From: Rhodobacterales bacterium HKCCE2091
Lineage (GTDB): Bacteria; Pseudomonadota; Alphaproteobacteria; Rhodobacterales; Rhodobacteraceae
Direction: 5' to 3'
DNA: 64,000 nucleotides
Assembly: GCA_015689685.1 (NCBI GenBank)
Contig: WVSL01000003.1
Coordinates: 354,173 to 418,172, forward strand
Every line of letters begins with the position of its first letter. The stretch's first letter is position 1. A model generated the notes under the pieces. It was given only the letters and a program-made list of their open reading frames with translations, made no database searches and was not told the origin of the DNA. Made by a program: the position numbers and the translations under genes. This document shows, in pieces, positions 1 to 8,641 of this stretch.

Positions 1-712
1 CCGCGCCGAAGCGGCGTTCGCGGGTCGCGAAACGGCCGAGCACGGTGGCGAATTCCTCCTCGGTGAAGTCGGGCCAGAGCGTGTCGATGAACTCGTACTC
101 CGCGTAGGCCGACTGCCAGAGCAGGAAATTCGAGATCCGCGCCTCCCCGCTCGTGCGGATCACGAGATCGGGGTCGGGCAGAAAACAGGTGTCGAGGTAT
201 TTCGGCAGCGTCTCGTCGGTGACGTCGGCGGGCGCGAGCCGCCCGGCCGCCACGTCCTGCGCCAGCCGCCGTGTCGCCCGCGCGACCTCGTCCCGGCCGC
301 CGTAGTTGATCGCGATGGTCAGGTGGACGCGGTCGTTGCCCGCGGTCAGAAGCTCCAGGTTGTCCATCAGGTCCACCAGGTTCGGCTCCAGCCGGACCCG
401 GTCGCCGATGAACCGCACCCGCACGCCCTCCTCGTAGAGCGTCTGGCTCTCGCGGCGGATGTAGCGCTTGAACAGCGACATCAGCCCCGCGACCTCGGTC
501 TGGGTGCGCTTCCAGTTCTCTGTCGAGAAGGCGAAGATCGTCAGGTACTTGACGCCGAGATCGGGACAGGCCCGCACGATGTCCTTGACCCGCCGCGCGC
601 CGGCATGGTGGCCGACGAGCCGCGGCCGGCCGCGCATCTGCGCCCAACGGCCGTTGCCGTCCATGATGATGGCGACATGCCGGGGCATCTCGTCGCTGTC
701 TGATAGGGGCAT
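1..712 (-). CDS. uppS: Undecaprenyl diphosphate synthase (3' end outside window)
   Basis: Cis-prenyltransferase that condenses farnesyl diphosphate with isopentenyl diphosphates to make the C55 lipid carrier used for peptidoglycan and other envelope polymers. The start ATG is at 712 and the product begins MPLSDSDEMPRHVAIIMDGN. The MDGNGRWA signature, HHAGARR, FAFSTENWKR, the NYGGRDE motif, and the RTSGEARISNFLLWQ and AYAEYEF blocks are all visible, so all catalytic regions are present. About 237 residues are in the window, ending in RERRFGA, and the family is usually 230-250 residues, so only the last few codons are missing. It follows frr on the same strand after a 36-nt gap, the common alphaproteobacterial order pyrH-frr-uppS. 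Confidence 0.95.
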   Translation of the reverse strand, partial: MPLSDSDEMPRHVAIIMDGNGRWAQMRGRPRLVGHHAGARRVKDIVRACPDLGVKYLTIFAFSTENWKRTQTEVAGLMSLFKRYIRRESQTLYEEGVRVRFIGDRVRLEPNLVDLMDNLELLTAGNDRVHLTIAINYGGRDEVARATRRLAQDVAAGRLAPADVTDETLPKYLDTCFLPDPDLVIRTSGEARISNFLLWQSAYAEYEFIDTLWPDFTEEEFATVLGRFATRERRFGA

Positions 713-748
713 TCCGACTCCTCGAACCTCGTTCCGCGACAGGCCCCC

Positions 749-1312
749 TCAGACCTGCATGATTTCATCCTGCTTGGTCTGCAGGGCCGCGTCGATGCGC
801 GCGATGTGGGCGTCGGTGATTTCCTGCACCTCCGCTTCCCACAGCTTCTGATCGTCTTCGCTCATCCCGTCGGCCTTGGCCTTCTTTATCTGGTCCATCC
901 CGTCGCGGCGCACGTTGCGGACCGCGACGCGGGCATTTTCAGCATATTGTGCGGCGACCTTGCTCAGTTCGCGGCGCCGTTCCTCGTTCAGTTCGGGGAT
1001 AGGCAGCATGATGATGGTACCGTTCAGCTGCGGGTTGATCCCGAGCCCCGATTCGCGGATCGCCTTCTCGACCTTGCCGACCAGGCTCTTGTCCCAGACG
1101 TTGACGGTGACCATCCGCGGCTCCGGCACGTTCACGGTCCCGACCTGGTTGATCGGGGTCGGCTGGCCGTAGGCCTCGACCATCACCGGCTCCAGCATCG
1201 AGGCCGAGGCCCGGCCGGTGCGGAGCGAGGCGAACTCGGTGCGCAACGACGCGATCGCGCCGTCCATGCGGCGTTCCAGGTCGTCGGTGTCGATCTCGAT
1301 CTCTTCGGCCAA
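749..1312 (-). CDS. frr: Ribosome recycling factor
   Basis: Releases the 70S ribosome from mRNA after termination, together with EF-G. I place the start at a TTG (1312-1310) because GGAGGG lies seven bases upstream (complement of 1321-1326). The resulting 187-residue product is the normal length for RRF, and the conserved block [13 protein letters not shown] falls at residues 7-19. The reading frame stays open upstream to 1423, but that extension does not look like RRF. Conserved stretches include [26 protein letters not shown] and [17 protein letters not shown]. It lies between pyrH and uppS. Confidence 0.95.
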   Translation of the reverse strand: MAEEIEIDTDDLERRMDGAIASLRTEFASLRTGRASASMLEPVMVEAYGQPTPINQVGTVNVPEPRMVTVNVWDKSLVGKVEKAIRESGLGINPQLNGTIIMLPIPELNEERRRELSKVAAQYAENARVAVRNVRRDGMDQIKKAKADGMSEDDQKLWEAEVQEITDAHIARIDAALQTKQDEIMQV

Positions 1313-1642
1313 GGGACTGCCCTCCACGCTCCGGCTATCCGTTCTGATTTTGTCGCTAATTAGGCGGAATAACGGACTTTGTATAGGCTCTGCGGCCCGT
1401 TCCGGCGGCTTCGCGCCGGACATTTCCGCGGTAACACGACCCGGTCGCGCCGCGCCGTCGCCGCGGTAGCGGGGCGACCGGGCGACAGGCCGGCGACGGG
1501 GTCGCGGGGCACGGATCGGGCATGGCGGAAAGCTCCGGCATCGTTCCGCCGACCTAACCCGCCGGCGTTAGGGATACCTTCACGGGACGGCGTCATCACC
1601 GCGCCCCGACCGGCCGCGCAGGGGCCGGAACACCCGTCGCGG
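1313..1642. other. Intergenic region between pyrH and frr
   Basis: No convincing gene. The stretch 1335-1385 is clearly more AT-rich than its surroundings and probably carries the frr promoter, although I cannot assign -35 and -10 boxes with confidence. An imperfect palindrome at 1553-1572 (CCTAAC and GTTAGG arms around a GC core) lies downstream of pyrH and could be a transcript-end hairpin, but no T run follows it. Confidence 0.4.
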
Positions 1643-2380
1643 TCATCCGGAATTGACCATCGTGTAGGTGCCCTTGCCGGCGAGGATCCCGCGGAACCCG
1701 CCCGGCTCGTCGAGGCTGAACACGATGATCGGCTTGCCGTTCTCGCGCGCCAGCGCGATGGCCGACGCGTCCATGACGCCGAGATGCCCGGCCAGCACCT
1801 CGTCGTAGGTGATCTCCTCGTAGCGCTTGGCGTCGGGGAACTTCACCGGATCCTTGTCGTAGACCCCGTCGACTTTGGTGCCCTTGAAGATCGCCTCGCA
1901 CCCCATCTCGTTCGCGCGCAGCGTCGCGGCGGTGTCGGTGGTGAAGTACGGGTTGCCGGTGCCCGCGGCGAAGATCACCACGCGCTTCTTTTCCAGGTGC
2001 CGGATCGCGCGGCGGCGGATGTAGGGCTCGCAGACCTGGTCCATCGGGATCGCGCTGACCACGCGGGTGTAGATGCCCTGCGCCTCCAGCGCCGACTGCA
2101 TCGCCAGCGCGTTCATAACCGTGGCCAGCATCCCCATGTAGTCCGCCGTTGCCCGCTCCATCCCCTGGGCGCTGCCCTGCAGGCCGCGGAAGATGTTGCC
2201 ACCGCCGATCACCATGCAGATCTCGACGCCCAGGTCGTGGACCGACTTGACCTCCTGCGCGATCTTCTGGACCGTCGGCGGATGCAGCCCGTAGCCCTGC
2301 GGCCCCATCAGGGCCTCGCCCGAAATCTTGAGCATCACGCGCTCGTAGAGCGGGCGCGGCGGCGGAGAGGCGTCGGGCAT
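1643..2380 (-). CDS. pyrH: UMP kinase
   Basis: Amino-acid-kinase-fold enzyme phosphorylating UMP to UDP with ATP, an essential pyrimidine nucleotide step in the cytoplasm. The 245-residue product shows the family landmarks in order: [11 protein letters not shown] (about 16-26), [29 protein letters not shown], the [10 protein letters not shown] uridylate site, and [21 protein letters not shown] near the end. The start ATG at 2380 follows a GGA-containing leader. It is upstream of frr on the same strand. Confidence 0.96.
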   Translation of the reverse strand: MPDASPPPRPLYERVMLKISGEALMGPQGYGLHPPTVQKIAQEVKSVHDLGVEICMVIGGGNIFRGLQGSAQGMERATADYMGMLATVMNALAMQSALEAQGIYTRVVSAIPMDQVCEPYIRRRAIRHLEKKRVVIFAAGTGNPYFTTDTAATLRANEMGCEAIFKGTKVDGVYDKDPVKFPDAKRYEEITYDEVLAGHLGVMDASAIALARENGKPIIVFSLDEPGGFRGILAGKGTYTMVNSG

Positions 2381-2694
2381 GGGGCGGTCCTTCGATGTCG
2401 GCTGTCCGATGGCTTATCGCGCGATTCCGGGTGCGGTTCAACAGACCGCGCCACGCGGCGCGGCCGCCGCCTGAAGATCGGCGGCTAACGCCATGCCCCG
2501 AAACGAAATCCCGTCGGCAGCCCGCCGCCCTCGCCCCGCTCGCACCCGCGCCCCGGCCGCGGACCGGATCGGCCCGGCCCGTCCACGCACCGCGCCTGCC
2601 GGTATCGCACCCCGCCCGACGCCCGCGCCCCGCGCCGGGAACCGGACGCGCGCGGCGGAGCGGGGTTCGATGCCCCGCCCCGCCGCAGCCTGCG

Positions 2695-2900
2695 CCTCTG
2701 CCAACGTCTCTGCTCTCGCCACGGCCCCCGCCACTGCCTTCGTCTCTGCTCTCGCCGCGGCCCATGTCTCTGCACCTGCCACTGCCCACGCTGCTCTCGC
2801 CGCGGCCCACATCTCTGCACCCGCCGCGGCCCCCGTCATTGCCTTCGCTTCCTCCCCCGTCACCGCCCCCGCCACCTCCCTCGCCCCTGCCCCCGCCACG
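2695..2900. repeat. Degenerate C/T-rich tandem repeat in the pyrH-miaA gap
   Basis: The gap 2381-2911 contains no recognisable gene. Its 3' part is built from drifting copies of an element close to GTCTCTGCTCTCGCC followed by (A/G)CGGCCC, repeated several times with about 18-24 nt spacing. The plus strand is strongly pyrimidine-biased. Because the repeat avoids stop codons, several frames are open. One plus-strand frame (2493-2915, 140 codons, Ala/Pro/Ser-rich) overlaps the miaA start by ATGA, but its composition is what the repeat alone would give in that frame, so I do not call it a gene. Confidence 0.6.
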
Positions 2901-2911
2901 GGGCCGGCGCG

Positions 2912-3787
2912 ATGATCGACCTCGCCACGATCCCCGCCGACCGTCCGGTGCTGATCGCCGGGCCCACGGCGTCGGGCAAGTCCGCCCTTGCGCTCGCCAT
3001 CGCCGAGGCGCAGGGCGGCACCGTCGTCAATGCCGACGCGCTTCAGGTCTACGACGGCTGGCGCGTCCTGACCGCGCGGCCCGACGCGGCCGAGACCGCC
3101 CGCGCGCCCCACGCGCTCTACGGCCATGTCGACTGGGAAACCGACTACTCCGTCGGCGACTGGCTCCGCGACCTCGCACCGATCCTGCCCGCGTCCCGCC
3201 CGATCGTCGTCGGCGGCACCGGGCTCTACTTCCGCGCGCTGACCGAGGGGCTGGCCGAGATCCCGCCGGTTCCGCCCGCGGTCCGGGCCGAGGCCGACGC
3301 GATGAGCCATGCCGCGCTGCTCGACGCGCTGGACGCGGGCGACCCCGCGCTCGCCGCCCGGATCGACCGGATGAACCGCGCCCGGGTGCAGCGCGGCTGG
3401 GAAGTGCTCGCCGCCACCGGCCGCCCGCTCAGCGACTGGCAGGCCGACACCCCGCCCCCGCTCCTGCCGCTTTCCGCGACCACGCCGCTCCTGCTCGATG
3501 CCGACCCGGCCTGGCTCAACGCCCGCATCGCCGCCCGCTTCGACGCCATGCTCGCCGCCGGCGCGCTGGACGAGGCGCGGGCGAACCTGCCGCGCTGGTC
3601 CCGCGCGGGCGGCGCGGCGAAGGCGATCGGGGCGCCGGAGCTGATCGCGCACCTGCGCGGCGAAACCACGCTCGACGCCGCGCGCGAGGCCGCGATCACG
3701 GCCTCCCGCCAATACGCCAAGCGCCAGCGCACCTGGTTCCGCGCCCGCATGTCCGGCTGGCGCCGCCTGCCCCTCCCCGCGCCCTGA
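2912..3787 (+). CDS. miaA: tRNA dimethylallyltransferase
   Basis: Transfers a dimethylallyl group to N6 of A37 in tRNAs reading UNN codons, the first step to the (ms2)i6A modification that stabilises codon-anticodon pairing. The 291-residue product has the P-loop GPTASGKS at 17-24, [11 protein letters not shown] (DSMQVY-type motif), the [10 protein letters not shown] motif, and the C-terminal [13 protein letters not shown] block that precedes the catalytic tail. It follows a repetitive gap and is divergent from pyrH. Confidence 0.95.
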   Translation: MIDLATIPADRPVLIAGPTASGKSALALAIAEAQGGTVVNADALQVYDGWRVLTARPDAAETARAPHALYGHVDWETDYSVGDWLRDLAPILPASRPIVVGGTGLYFRALTEGLAEIPPVPPAVRAEADAMSHAALLDALDAGDPALAARIDRMNRARVQRGWEVLAATGRPLSDWQADTPPPLLPLSATTPLLLDADPAWLNARIAARFDAMLAAGALDEARANLPRWSRAGGAAKAIGAPELIAHLRGETTLDAAREAAITASRQYAKRQRTWFRARMSGWRRLPLPAP

Positions 3788-3996
3788 CAGCCACCCGCCC
3801 CGCCGGACCCGTTCCGCGCCCCCAAGGCCGCGCGCGACCCGGCCCGGAACCGCGCCATCCCGCCGCCGCCGTGCCGAAGGCGGCGATCCGCCCAAACACC
3901 GCGCATTCCACGAGGAATCCGCCTCCCGTGCCCCGCGCGCCCCTTGCCCGGACAGGCGCGATGCGGCACACCGGGGCCGCACCCCCCGGAGACCCG

Positions 3997-4656
3997 ATGC
4001 CCGCGCTCGACATCACAGCGATCCTGCACGACCTGATCACGCTTTTCGTGGTCATCGACCCGGTCGGCACGCTGCCGGTGTTCTACTTCGCCACCGCCTC
4101 CGTCCCCGCGCGGCTGCACTGGAAGATCGCCGTCCGGGCGGTGGTGATCGCGGGCGCGGTGCTGCTCGGCTTCCTCGTCGCGGGCCAGATCCTGCTCGAG
4201 GCGATGGGACTCCGCCTCGGCTCGTTCCAGATCGCCGGCGGGCTCGTCCTGTTCCTTTTCGCCCTGACCATGATCTTCGGCGAGACCAAGGCCGAGCGCG
4301 AGATCGAGGAGGCCGGGCGCGACCACATGGCCGGCGCCGTGTTCCCGCTCGCCATGCCCTCGATCGCCTCGCCCGGCGCGATCCTCGCCATCGTGATCCT
4401 GACCGACAACCACCGCGAGGCGGTGGCGAGCCAGGCGGTCACGGCGGCGCTGCTCGGCATCGTGCTCCTCGTCACGCTCGCGCTCCTGCTGATGGCCGCG
4501 CGGCTCAAGCGGGTGATCGGCACCACCGGCGCCAACGTCATCAGCCGCGTCATGGGCCTGATCCTCGCCACCGTGGCGGTCGACGCGGTGCTCGGCGGGC
4601 TCGACACGCTCGGCCTGCTCGACCTTCCGGGCAGCGGCGAGTTCCTCGGCGAGTAG
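3997..4656 (+). CDS. MarC-family integral membrane protein
   Basis: A 219-residue inner-membrane protein of the MarC/UPF0056 family, with about six hydrophobic helices. Typical features are the N-terminal VVIDPVGTLPVF motif (about 18-29), the FQIAGGLVLFLFALTMIFG segment and the PLAMPSIASPGAI motif. The family's molecular role is unsettled; the old link with multiple antibiotic resistance was not upheld, and it resembles small exporters. The start ATG at 3997 has GGAGA four bases upstream; the open frame extends far upstream only because of the repeat region and GC bias. It stands between miaA and an AraC regulator. Confidence 0.88.
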   Translation: MPALDITAILHDLITLFVVIDPVGTLPVFYFATASVPARLHWKIAVRAVVIAGAVLLGFLVAGQILLEAMGLRLGSFQIAGGLVLFLFALTMIFGETKAEREIEEAGRDHMAGAVFPLAMPSIASPGAILAIVILTDNHREAVASQAVTAALLGIVLLVTLALLLMAARLKRVIGTTGANVISRVMGLILATVAVDAVLGGLDTLGLLDLPGSGEFLGE

Positions 4657-4699
4657 ACGGCGCTTTCCTTTCCAAAATCGAACCTGTAGCCTCGGCCCC

Positions 4700-5488
4700 A
4701 TGTCTGGGTACTCGGTTACATCTCTCACCAAGCTCCGCATGGGCGCGCCGTGGCGCAAGCAGGAGCTTCACGGCAATCCCGACCATCACCTGTACTGGAT
4801 CACCCGCGGCCAGGGCCGCGCCATCGTCGGCTGCATCAACCGCGGATACGGCCCGAACACGGCGATCTGGGTTCCGGCGAACACGGTCATGGCGCTGGAA
4901 CTCGTGGCCCAGATCCAGGGGCTGGTGCTGCAGGTGCCCGAGGGCCAGGGGCTGGAAATGCCCGAAACCGCCGTTCACCTGCGGATTTCGAACATCGAGG
5001 CACAGGGCAACCTGACCTCCGCGATCGAGCGGATCGAACGCGAACTGGTCGGGCAGGCCCCGGCGATGGACCGCGCCATCCGCGCCAACGCGCTGCTGAT
5101 CTCGACCCAGGTGGAACGGGAACTCGCGCGCCAGGACGGCACCATCGCGCGCAGGTCGACCCACGCGCTCGCCCAGGGCTTCGCCTCGCTGCTCGAAGGC
5201 TCGTTCCGGCAGGGCTTCGGCGTCGCCGACTACGCGCGCAGCCTGGGCGTCACGCCGACCCACCTGTCGCGGGTCTGCCGCGAGGCCGCGGGCCGCCCCG
5301 CCCACGCGCTGATCCAGGAACGCACCATGCACGAGGCCCGCGTGATGCTGGCCGACACCAAGATGACCATGCGCGCGATCTCGGCCGCGCTCGGCTTCTC
5401 CTCCCCGGCCTATTTCACCCGCGCCTTCGCCGCCTATACCGGCAAGACCCCGTCGGAGTTCCGGCAAAGCCCGCGCGGCTGGCCCTGA
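4700..5488 (+). CDS. AraC-family transcriptional regulator
   Basis: A 262-residue regulator. The N-terminal half is a cupin-like sensing domain (HHLYWITRGQGRAIVGCI, PANTVMALEL). The C-terminal ~100 residues hold the two helix-turn-helix units of AraC/XylS proteins: VADYARSLGVTPTHLSRVCR and MRAISAALGFSSPAYFTRAF, ending GKTPSEFRQ, the classic signature. It sits 43 nt after the MarC gene and about 260 nt before the peptide transporter operon, which makes that operon a plausible target, but nothing in the sequence proves it. The effector is unknown. Confidence 0.92.
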   Translation: MSGYSVTSLTKLRMGAPWRKQELHGNPDHHLYWITRGQGRAIVGCINRGYGPNTAIWVPANTVMALELVAQIQGLVLQVPEGQGLEMPETAVHLRISNIEAQGNLTSAIERIERELVGQAPAMDRAIRANALLISTQVERELARQDGTIARRSTHALAQGFASLLEGSFRQGFGVADYARSLGVTPTHLSRVCREAAGRPAHALIQERTMHEARVMLADTKMTMRAISAALGFSSPAYFTRAFAAYTGKTPSEFRQSPRGWP

Positions 5489-5749
5489 CCGGCCCCGGGC
5501 CGCGCGGTTCCGCCGCAGGCGGCCCCGTTCGATCCTTGCGCGAAAACCCCGGGCCTGTCGCAAACCGGCGCGCCGAGGTCGCAATAGTCGTAACATAATT
5601 CCCGCGTCCTTGTTGACCTGTCGTCGGGGAACGTGCGCAAATGCCCCGGACGGGATCGGGCGGGCCACTGGCGCTGCCGGAACGGATCCGCCGGGGGCGA
5701 AATGCGGGCGCAGACGCCGCAACAAGACCGAAAAGACAGGGAGACTGTT

Positions 5750-7402
5750 ATGTCGAAAGACCTCAACCGCGGCCGGGAAATCCACCCGGCGGCACGAATG
5801 TACGCGAAGGAACACCTGGCCGGCGATCTCAGCCGCCGCGAGTTCCTCGTCCGCACCACAGCACTCGGCCTCACCGCCACCGCCGCCTACAGCCTGATCG
5901 GCATCGGCGCGGCCGAGGCGCAGGAAGCCTTCGCCCGCGAAACCCCGCCCGCCGGCGGCACGCTCAAGATCCAGATGCGCGTCATCGCGTCCAAGGATCC
6001 GCGCGTCTACGACTGGTCGGAACTCGGCAACATGACCCGCGGCCTGGTCGAGTACCTCGTGGAATACAACCGCGACGGCTCGTTCTCGGGCGTCCTGCTG
6101 GAAAGCTGGGAAGCCAACGACGACGCGACCGAGTACACGCTCCACATCCGCCCCGGCGTGACCTGGAACACCGGCGAGGCGTTCACCGCGGCCCATGTCG
6201 CGGCCAACTTCGAAGCCTGGTGCGAGGCCGATGTCGAGGGCAACTCGATGGCCGCGCGCATGGGCGGCCTCGTCGACCCGGAGACCAACCGCGCCCGCGA
6301 AGGCGCGATCAACGTGGTCGACGACACCACCCTCACGATCACCCTGCCGGCGCCCGACATCACCCTGGTCGCGGGCATCGCCGACTACCCGGCGGCGGTC
6401 CAGCACCCCGACTACATCGGCCAGGACCCGGTCGCCCACGGTGTCGGCACCGGTGCCTACATGATCTCCGAACACGAGGTCGGCGTGCGCGCGGTTCTGG
6501 AAAAGAACCCCGATCACACCTACTGGGGCGACACCGCCTATCTCGACCGGATCGAGATCGTGGACGTGGGCACCGACCCGGCGGCATGGCTCGCCTCGGC
6601 CGAGGCCGGCGAGCACGACATGACCTACGAGACCACCGGCGACTACATCGACGTGTTCACCGCGATCGGCTGGGAAACCTCCGAGGTCGTGACCGCGGCG
6701 ACGCTGGTGATCCGCTGCAACCAGGCCAACGCGCCCTACGAGAACGTGGCGGTGCGCCAGGCGATCAACCTCGCGGTCGACCCGAACGAGGTGCTGGCGC
6801 TCGGCTATGCCGGCCGCGGGATCGTCGCCGAAAACCACCACGTCTGCCCGGTCCACCCCGAGTACGCGGAGCTTCCGCCGATCACCATCGACAAGGATCT
6901 CGCGCTGCAGACCCTGACCGATGCCGGCTACGCCGACCACGTGTTCGAGGTCACCTCGCTCGACGCGGGCTTCGAGCGTGACAGCTCCGATGCCTTCGCC
7001 GCGCAGCTTCGCGACGCCGGCTTCAACGTGGAACGTGTCATCATCCCCGGCTCGACGTTCTGGAACGACTGGCTGAACTACCCGCTGTCCTCGACGACGT
7101 GGAACCACCGCGAACTCGGCGTCATCATCTACAACCTCGCCTACCGCTCCGGCGTGGCGTGGAACGAGGCCGGGTATTCCAACCCCGACTTCGACGCCCT
7201 GCTCGACACCGCCAACGGCATCCAGGACGCCGACGCGCGTCGCGAGACGATGGCGCAGCTCGAACAGATCATGCAGGACGACGCGGTCATCAACCAGTCG
7301 TACTGGCGCTCGCTCTACCGCAGCTACCGCCCCGGCGTGATCAACGCGGACATGCATCCGAAGTTCGAGATCAACGTCCACTACCTCGGGCTCGCGGCCT
7401 GA
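5750..7402 (+). CDS. ABC transporter substrate-binding protein, family 5 (peptide type)
   Basis: Periplasmic solute receptor of the oligo/dipeptide class (SBP_bac_5), 550 residues. The start ATG at 5750 has GGGAG a few bases upstream. A twin-arginine signal is clear: SRREFLVR at about 28-35, a hydrophobic stretch, and a likely cut after AEA near residue 57, so it is exported folded by Tat. The mature part has the family layout, including LLESWEANDDATEYTLHIRP and VRQAINLAVDPNEVLALGY. It leads an operon with two permeases and a fused ATPase. A hairpin just after its stop would favour more binding protein than permease. The substrate could be a peptide, opine or related compound. Confidence 0.93.
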   Translation: MSKDLNRGREIHPAARMYAKEHLAGDLSRREFLVRTTALGLTATAAYSLIGIGAAEAQEAFARETPPAGGTLKIQMRVIASKDPRVYDWSELGNMTRGLVEYLVEYNRDGSFSGVLLESWEANDDATEYTLHIRPGVTWNTGEAFTAAHVAANFEAWCEADVEGNSMAARMGGLVDPETNRAREGAINVVDDTTLTITLPAPDITLVAGIADYPAAVQHPDYIGQDPVAHGVGTGAYMISEHEVGVRAVLEKNPDHTYWGDTAYLDRIEIVDVGTDPAAWLASAEAGEHDMTYETTGDYIDVFTAIGWETSEVVTAATLVIRCNQANAPYENVAVRQAINLAVDPNEVLALGYAGRGIVAENHHVCPVHPEYAELPPITIDKDLALQTLTDAGYADHVFEVTSLDAGFERDSSDAFAAQLRDAGFNVERVIIPGSTFWNDWLNYPLSSTTWNHRELGVIIYNLAYRSGVAWNEAGYSNPDFDALLDTANGIQDADARRETMAQLEQIMQDDAVINQSYWRSLYRSYRPGVINADMHPKFEINVHYLGLAA

Positions 7403-7413
7403 CCTGAACGAAG

Positions 7414-7440
7414 AGCGGCCCGGGCAAAGTCCGGGCCGCT
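7414..7440 (+). terminator. Intra-operon hairpin after the binding-protein gene
   Basis: Inverted repeat with arms AGCGGCCCGG and CCGGGCCGCT around a 7-nt loop, 12 nt after the stop of the binding-protein gene and 100 nt before the first permease. No T run follows, so it is more likely a partial terminator or a 3' mRNA stabiliser, a frequent arrangement where the binding protein must be made in excess. Confidence 0.6.
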
Positions 7441-7540
7441 GCGCTTCCGCGGACCGCCAATCCGCACCCCATCCGCAAGGGGCCGGTGACAAGGCCCGCT
7501 CCCGGGAAAATCCCGGGGGGAGAACCAGACAGGGACGCAT

Positions 7541-8629
7541 ATGGCACTATTCATTCTCCGTCGGCTCGGCGTGATGGTCCTCACCGCGCTCTGCCTGACC
7601 TTCATCGTCTTCTTCCTGACCAATCTCGGGCCCAACCTCGAGAAGCTCGCCAAGACCCAGGGCAACGCCCGGATGTCCGACGCGCAGGTCGAAAGCTGGC
7701 TCGACCGCAACGGCTACGGCCAGCCGCTGGTGACCCGCTACGGCGAATGGCTCGGCGTGGTGCCGGGCTGGACCCGCGAGGACGCCGAGACCGGCGAGAT
7801 CACCGGCCGCTGCATCGACCCCGGCATGGACCCGGCCGCGGCGCCGCGGTTCTGCGGGCTGCTGCAGGGCGACTTCGGCTATTCCACCGTCTCCGACGAC
7901 GAGGTCGCGGCGGTCGTCGGCGGGCGGCTCGCGCTGACCGGCAAGCTCATGTTCTGGGCCTTCCTCATCATGGTCCCCGCCGCCCTGCTCGTCGGCGTGC
8001 TGGCGGGGATGCGCGAAGGCTCGCGGCTCGACCGCTCGCTGTCCACCTTCGCCATCGCCACCACCGCGACGCCGGAATACGTCTCGGGCGTCATCTTCAT
8101 CGTGCTGCTCGCCTCGTCGCAGGCGGGCCTGTCCCCGATCCTCGCGGAATGGGGCTGGATCGACGGCGGCACGCTCTTCCTCGGCTCCGCCCGCTCGGCG
8201 ATGGACAACGCGAACTTCTGGAACTTCACCCTGCCGGTGATGACCATCGCGCTCTACGGCATGGGCTACATCGCCCGCATGACCCGCGCCTCGATGGCCG
8301 AGGTGATGACGGCGCAGTACATCCGCACCGCGCGGCTCAAGGGGGTCAGCTTCCGCAAGATCGTGCTCCGCCACGCGCTCCGGAACGCGCTCATCGCGCC
8401 CTTCACCGTCATCATGCTCCAGTTCCCCTGGCTTCTGACCGGGGTCGTGATCGTGGAGACGCTCTTCAACTACAACGGCTTCGGCTGGACCCTCGTGCAG
8501 GCCGCCTCGAACAACGACATCGAGCTCCTGCTGACCTGTTCCATCGTCGCCGTCCTCGTGGTTCTCGTGACGCAGCTGATATCGGACATCGGCTACGTCT
8601 TCCTGAACCCGCGGATCCGCATCTCGTAA
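7541..8629 (+). CDS. Peptide-type ABC transporter permease (DppB-like)
   Basis: Inner-membrane permease of 362 residues. It starts with the DppB-type opening MALFILRRLGVMVLTALCL and has about six helices. The cytoplasmic ATPase-docking loop (EAA region) is visible as EVMTAQYIRTARLKGVSF followed by RHALRNALIAPF. Unlike short DppB proteins it has a long periplasmic segment after the first helix (about residues 60-125), which carries two cysteines (GRCIDPG and RFCGLL). It lies 11 nt upstream of the second permease. Confidence 0.92.
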   Translation: MALFILRRLGVMVLTALCLTFIVFFLTNLGPNLEKLAKTQGNARMSDAQVESWLDRNGYGQPLVTRYGEWLGVVPGWTREDAETGEITGRCIDPGMDPAAAPRFCGLLQGDFGYSTVSDDEVAAVVGGRLALTGKLMFWAFLIMVPAALLVGVLAGMREGSRLDRSLSTFAIATTATPEYVSGVIFIVLLASSQAGLSPILAEWGWIDGGTLFLGSARSAMDNANFWNFTLPVMTIALYGMGYIARMTRASMAEVMTAQYIRTARLKGVSFRKIVLRHALRNALIAPFTVIMLQFPWLLTGVVIVETLFNYNGFGWTLVQAASNNDIELLLTCSIVAVLVVLVTQLISDIGYVFLNPRIRIS

Positions 8630-8641
8630 GGGGAGAGAGTC

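Noticed and set aside
2493..2915. 140-codon Ala/Pro/Ser-rich plus frame before miaA
   Set aside because: Its sequence follows from the C/T repeat, and minus-strand and other frames are equally open; no binding site or family resemblance.
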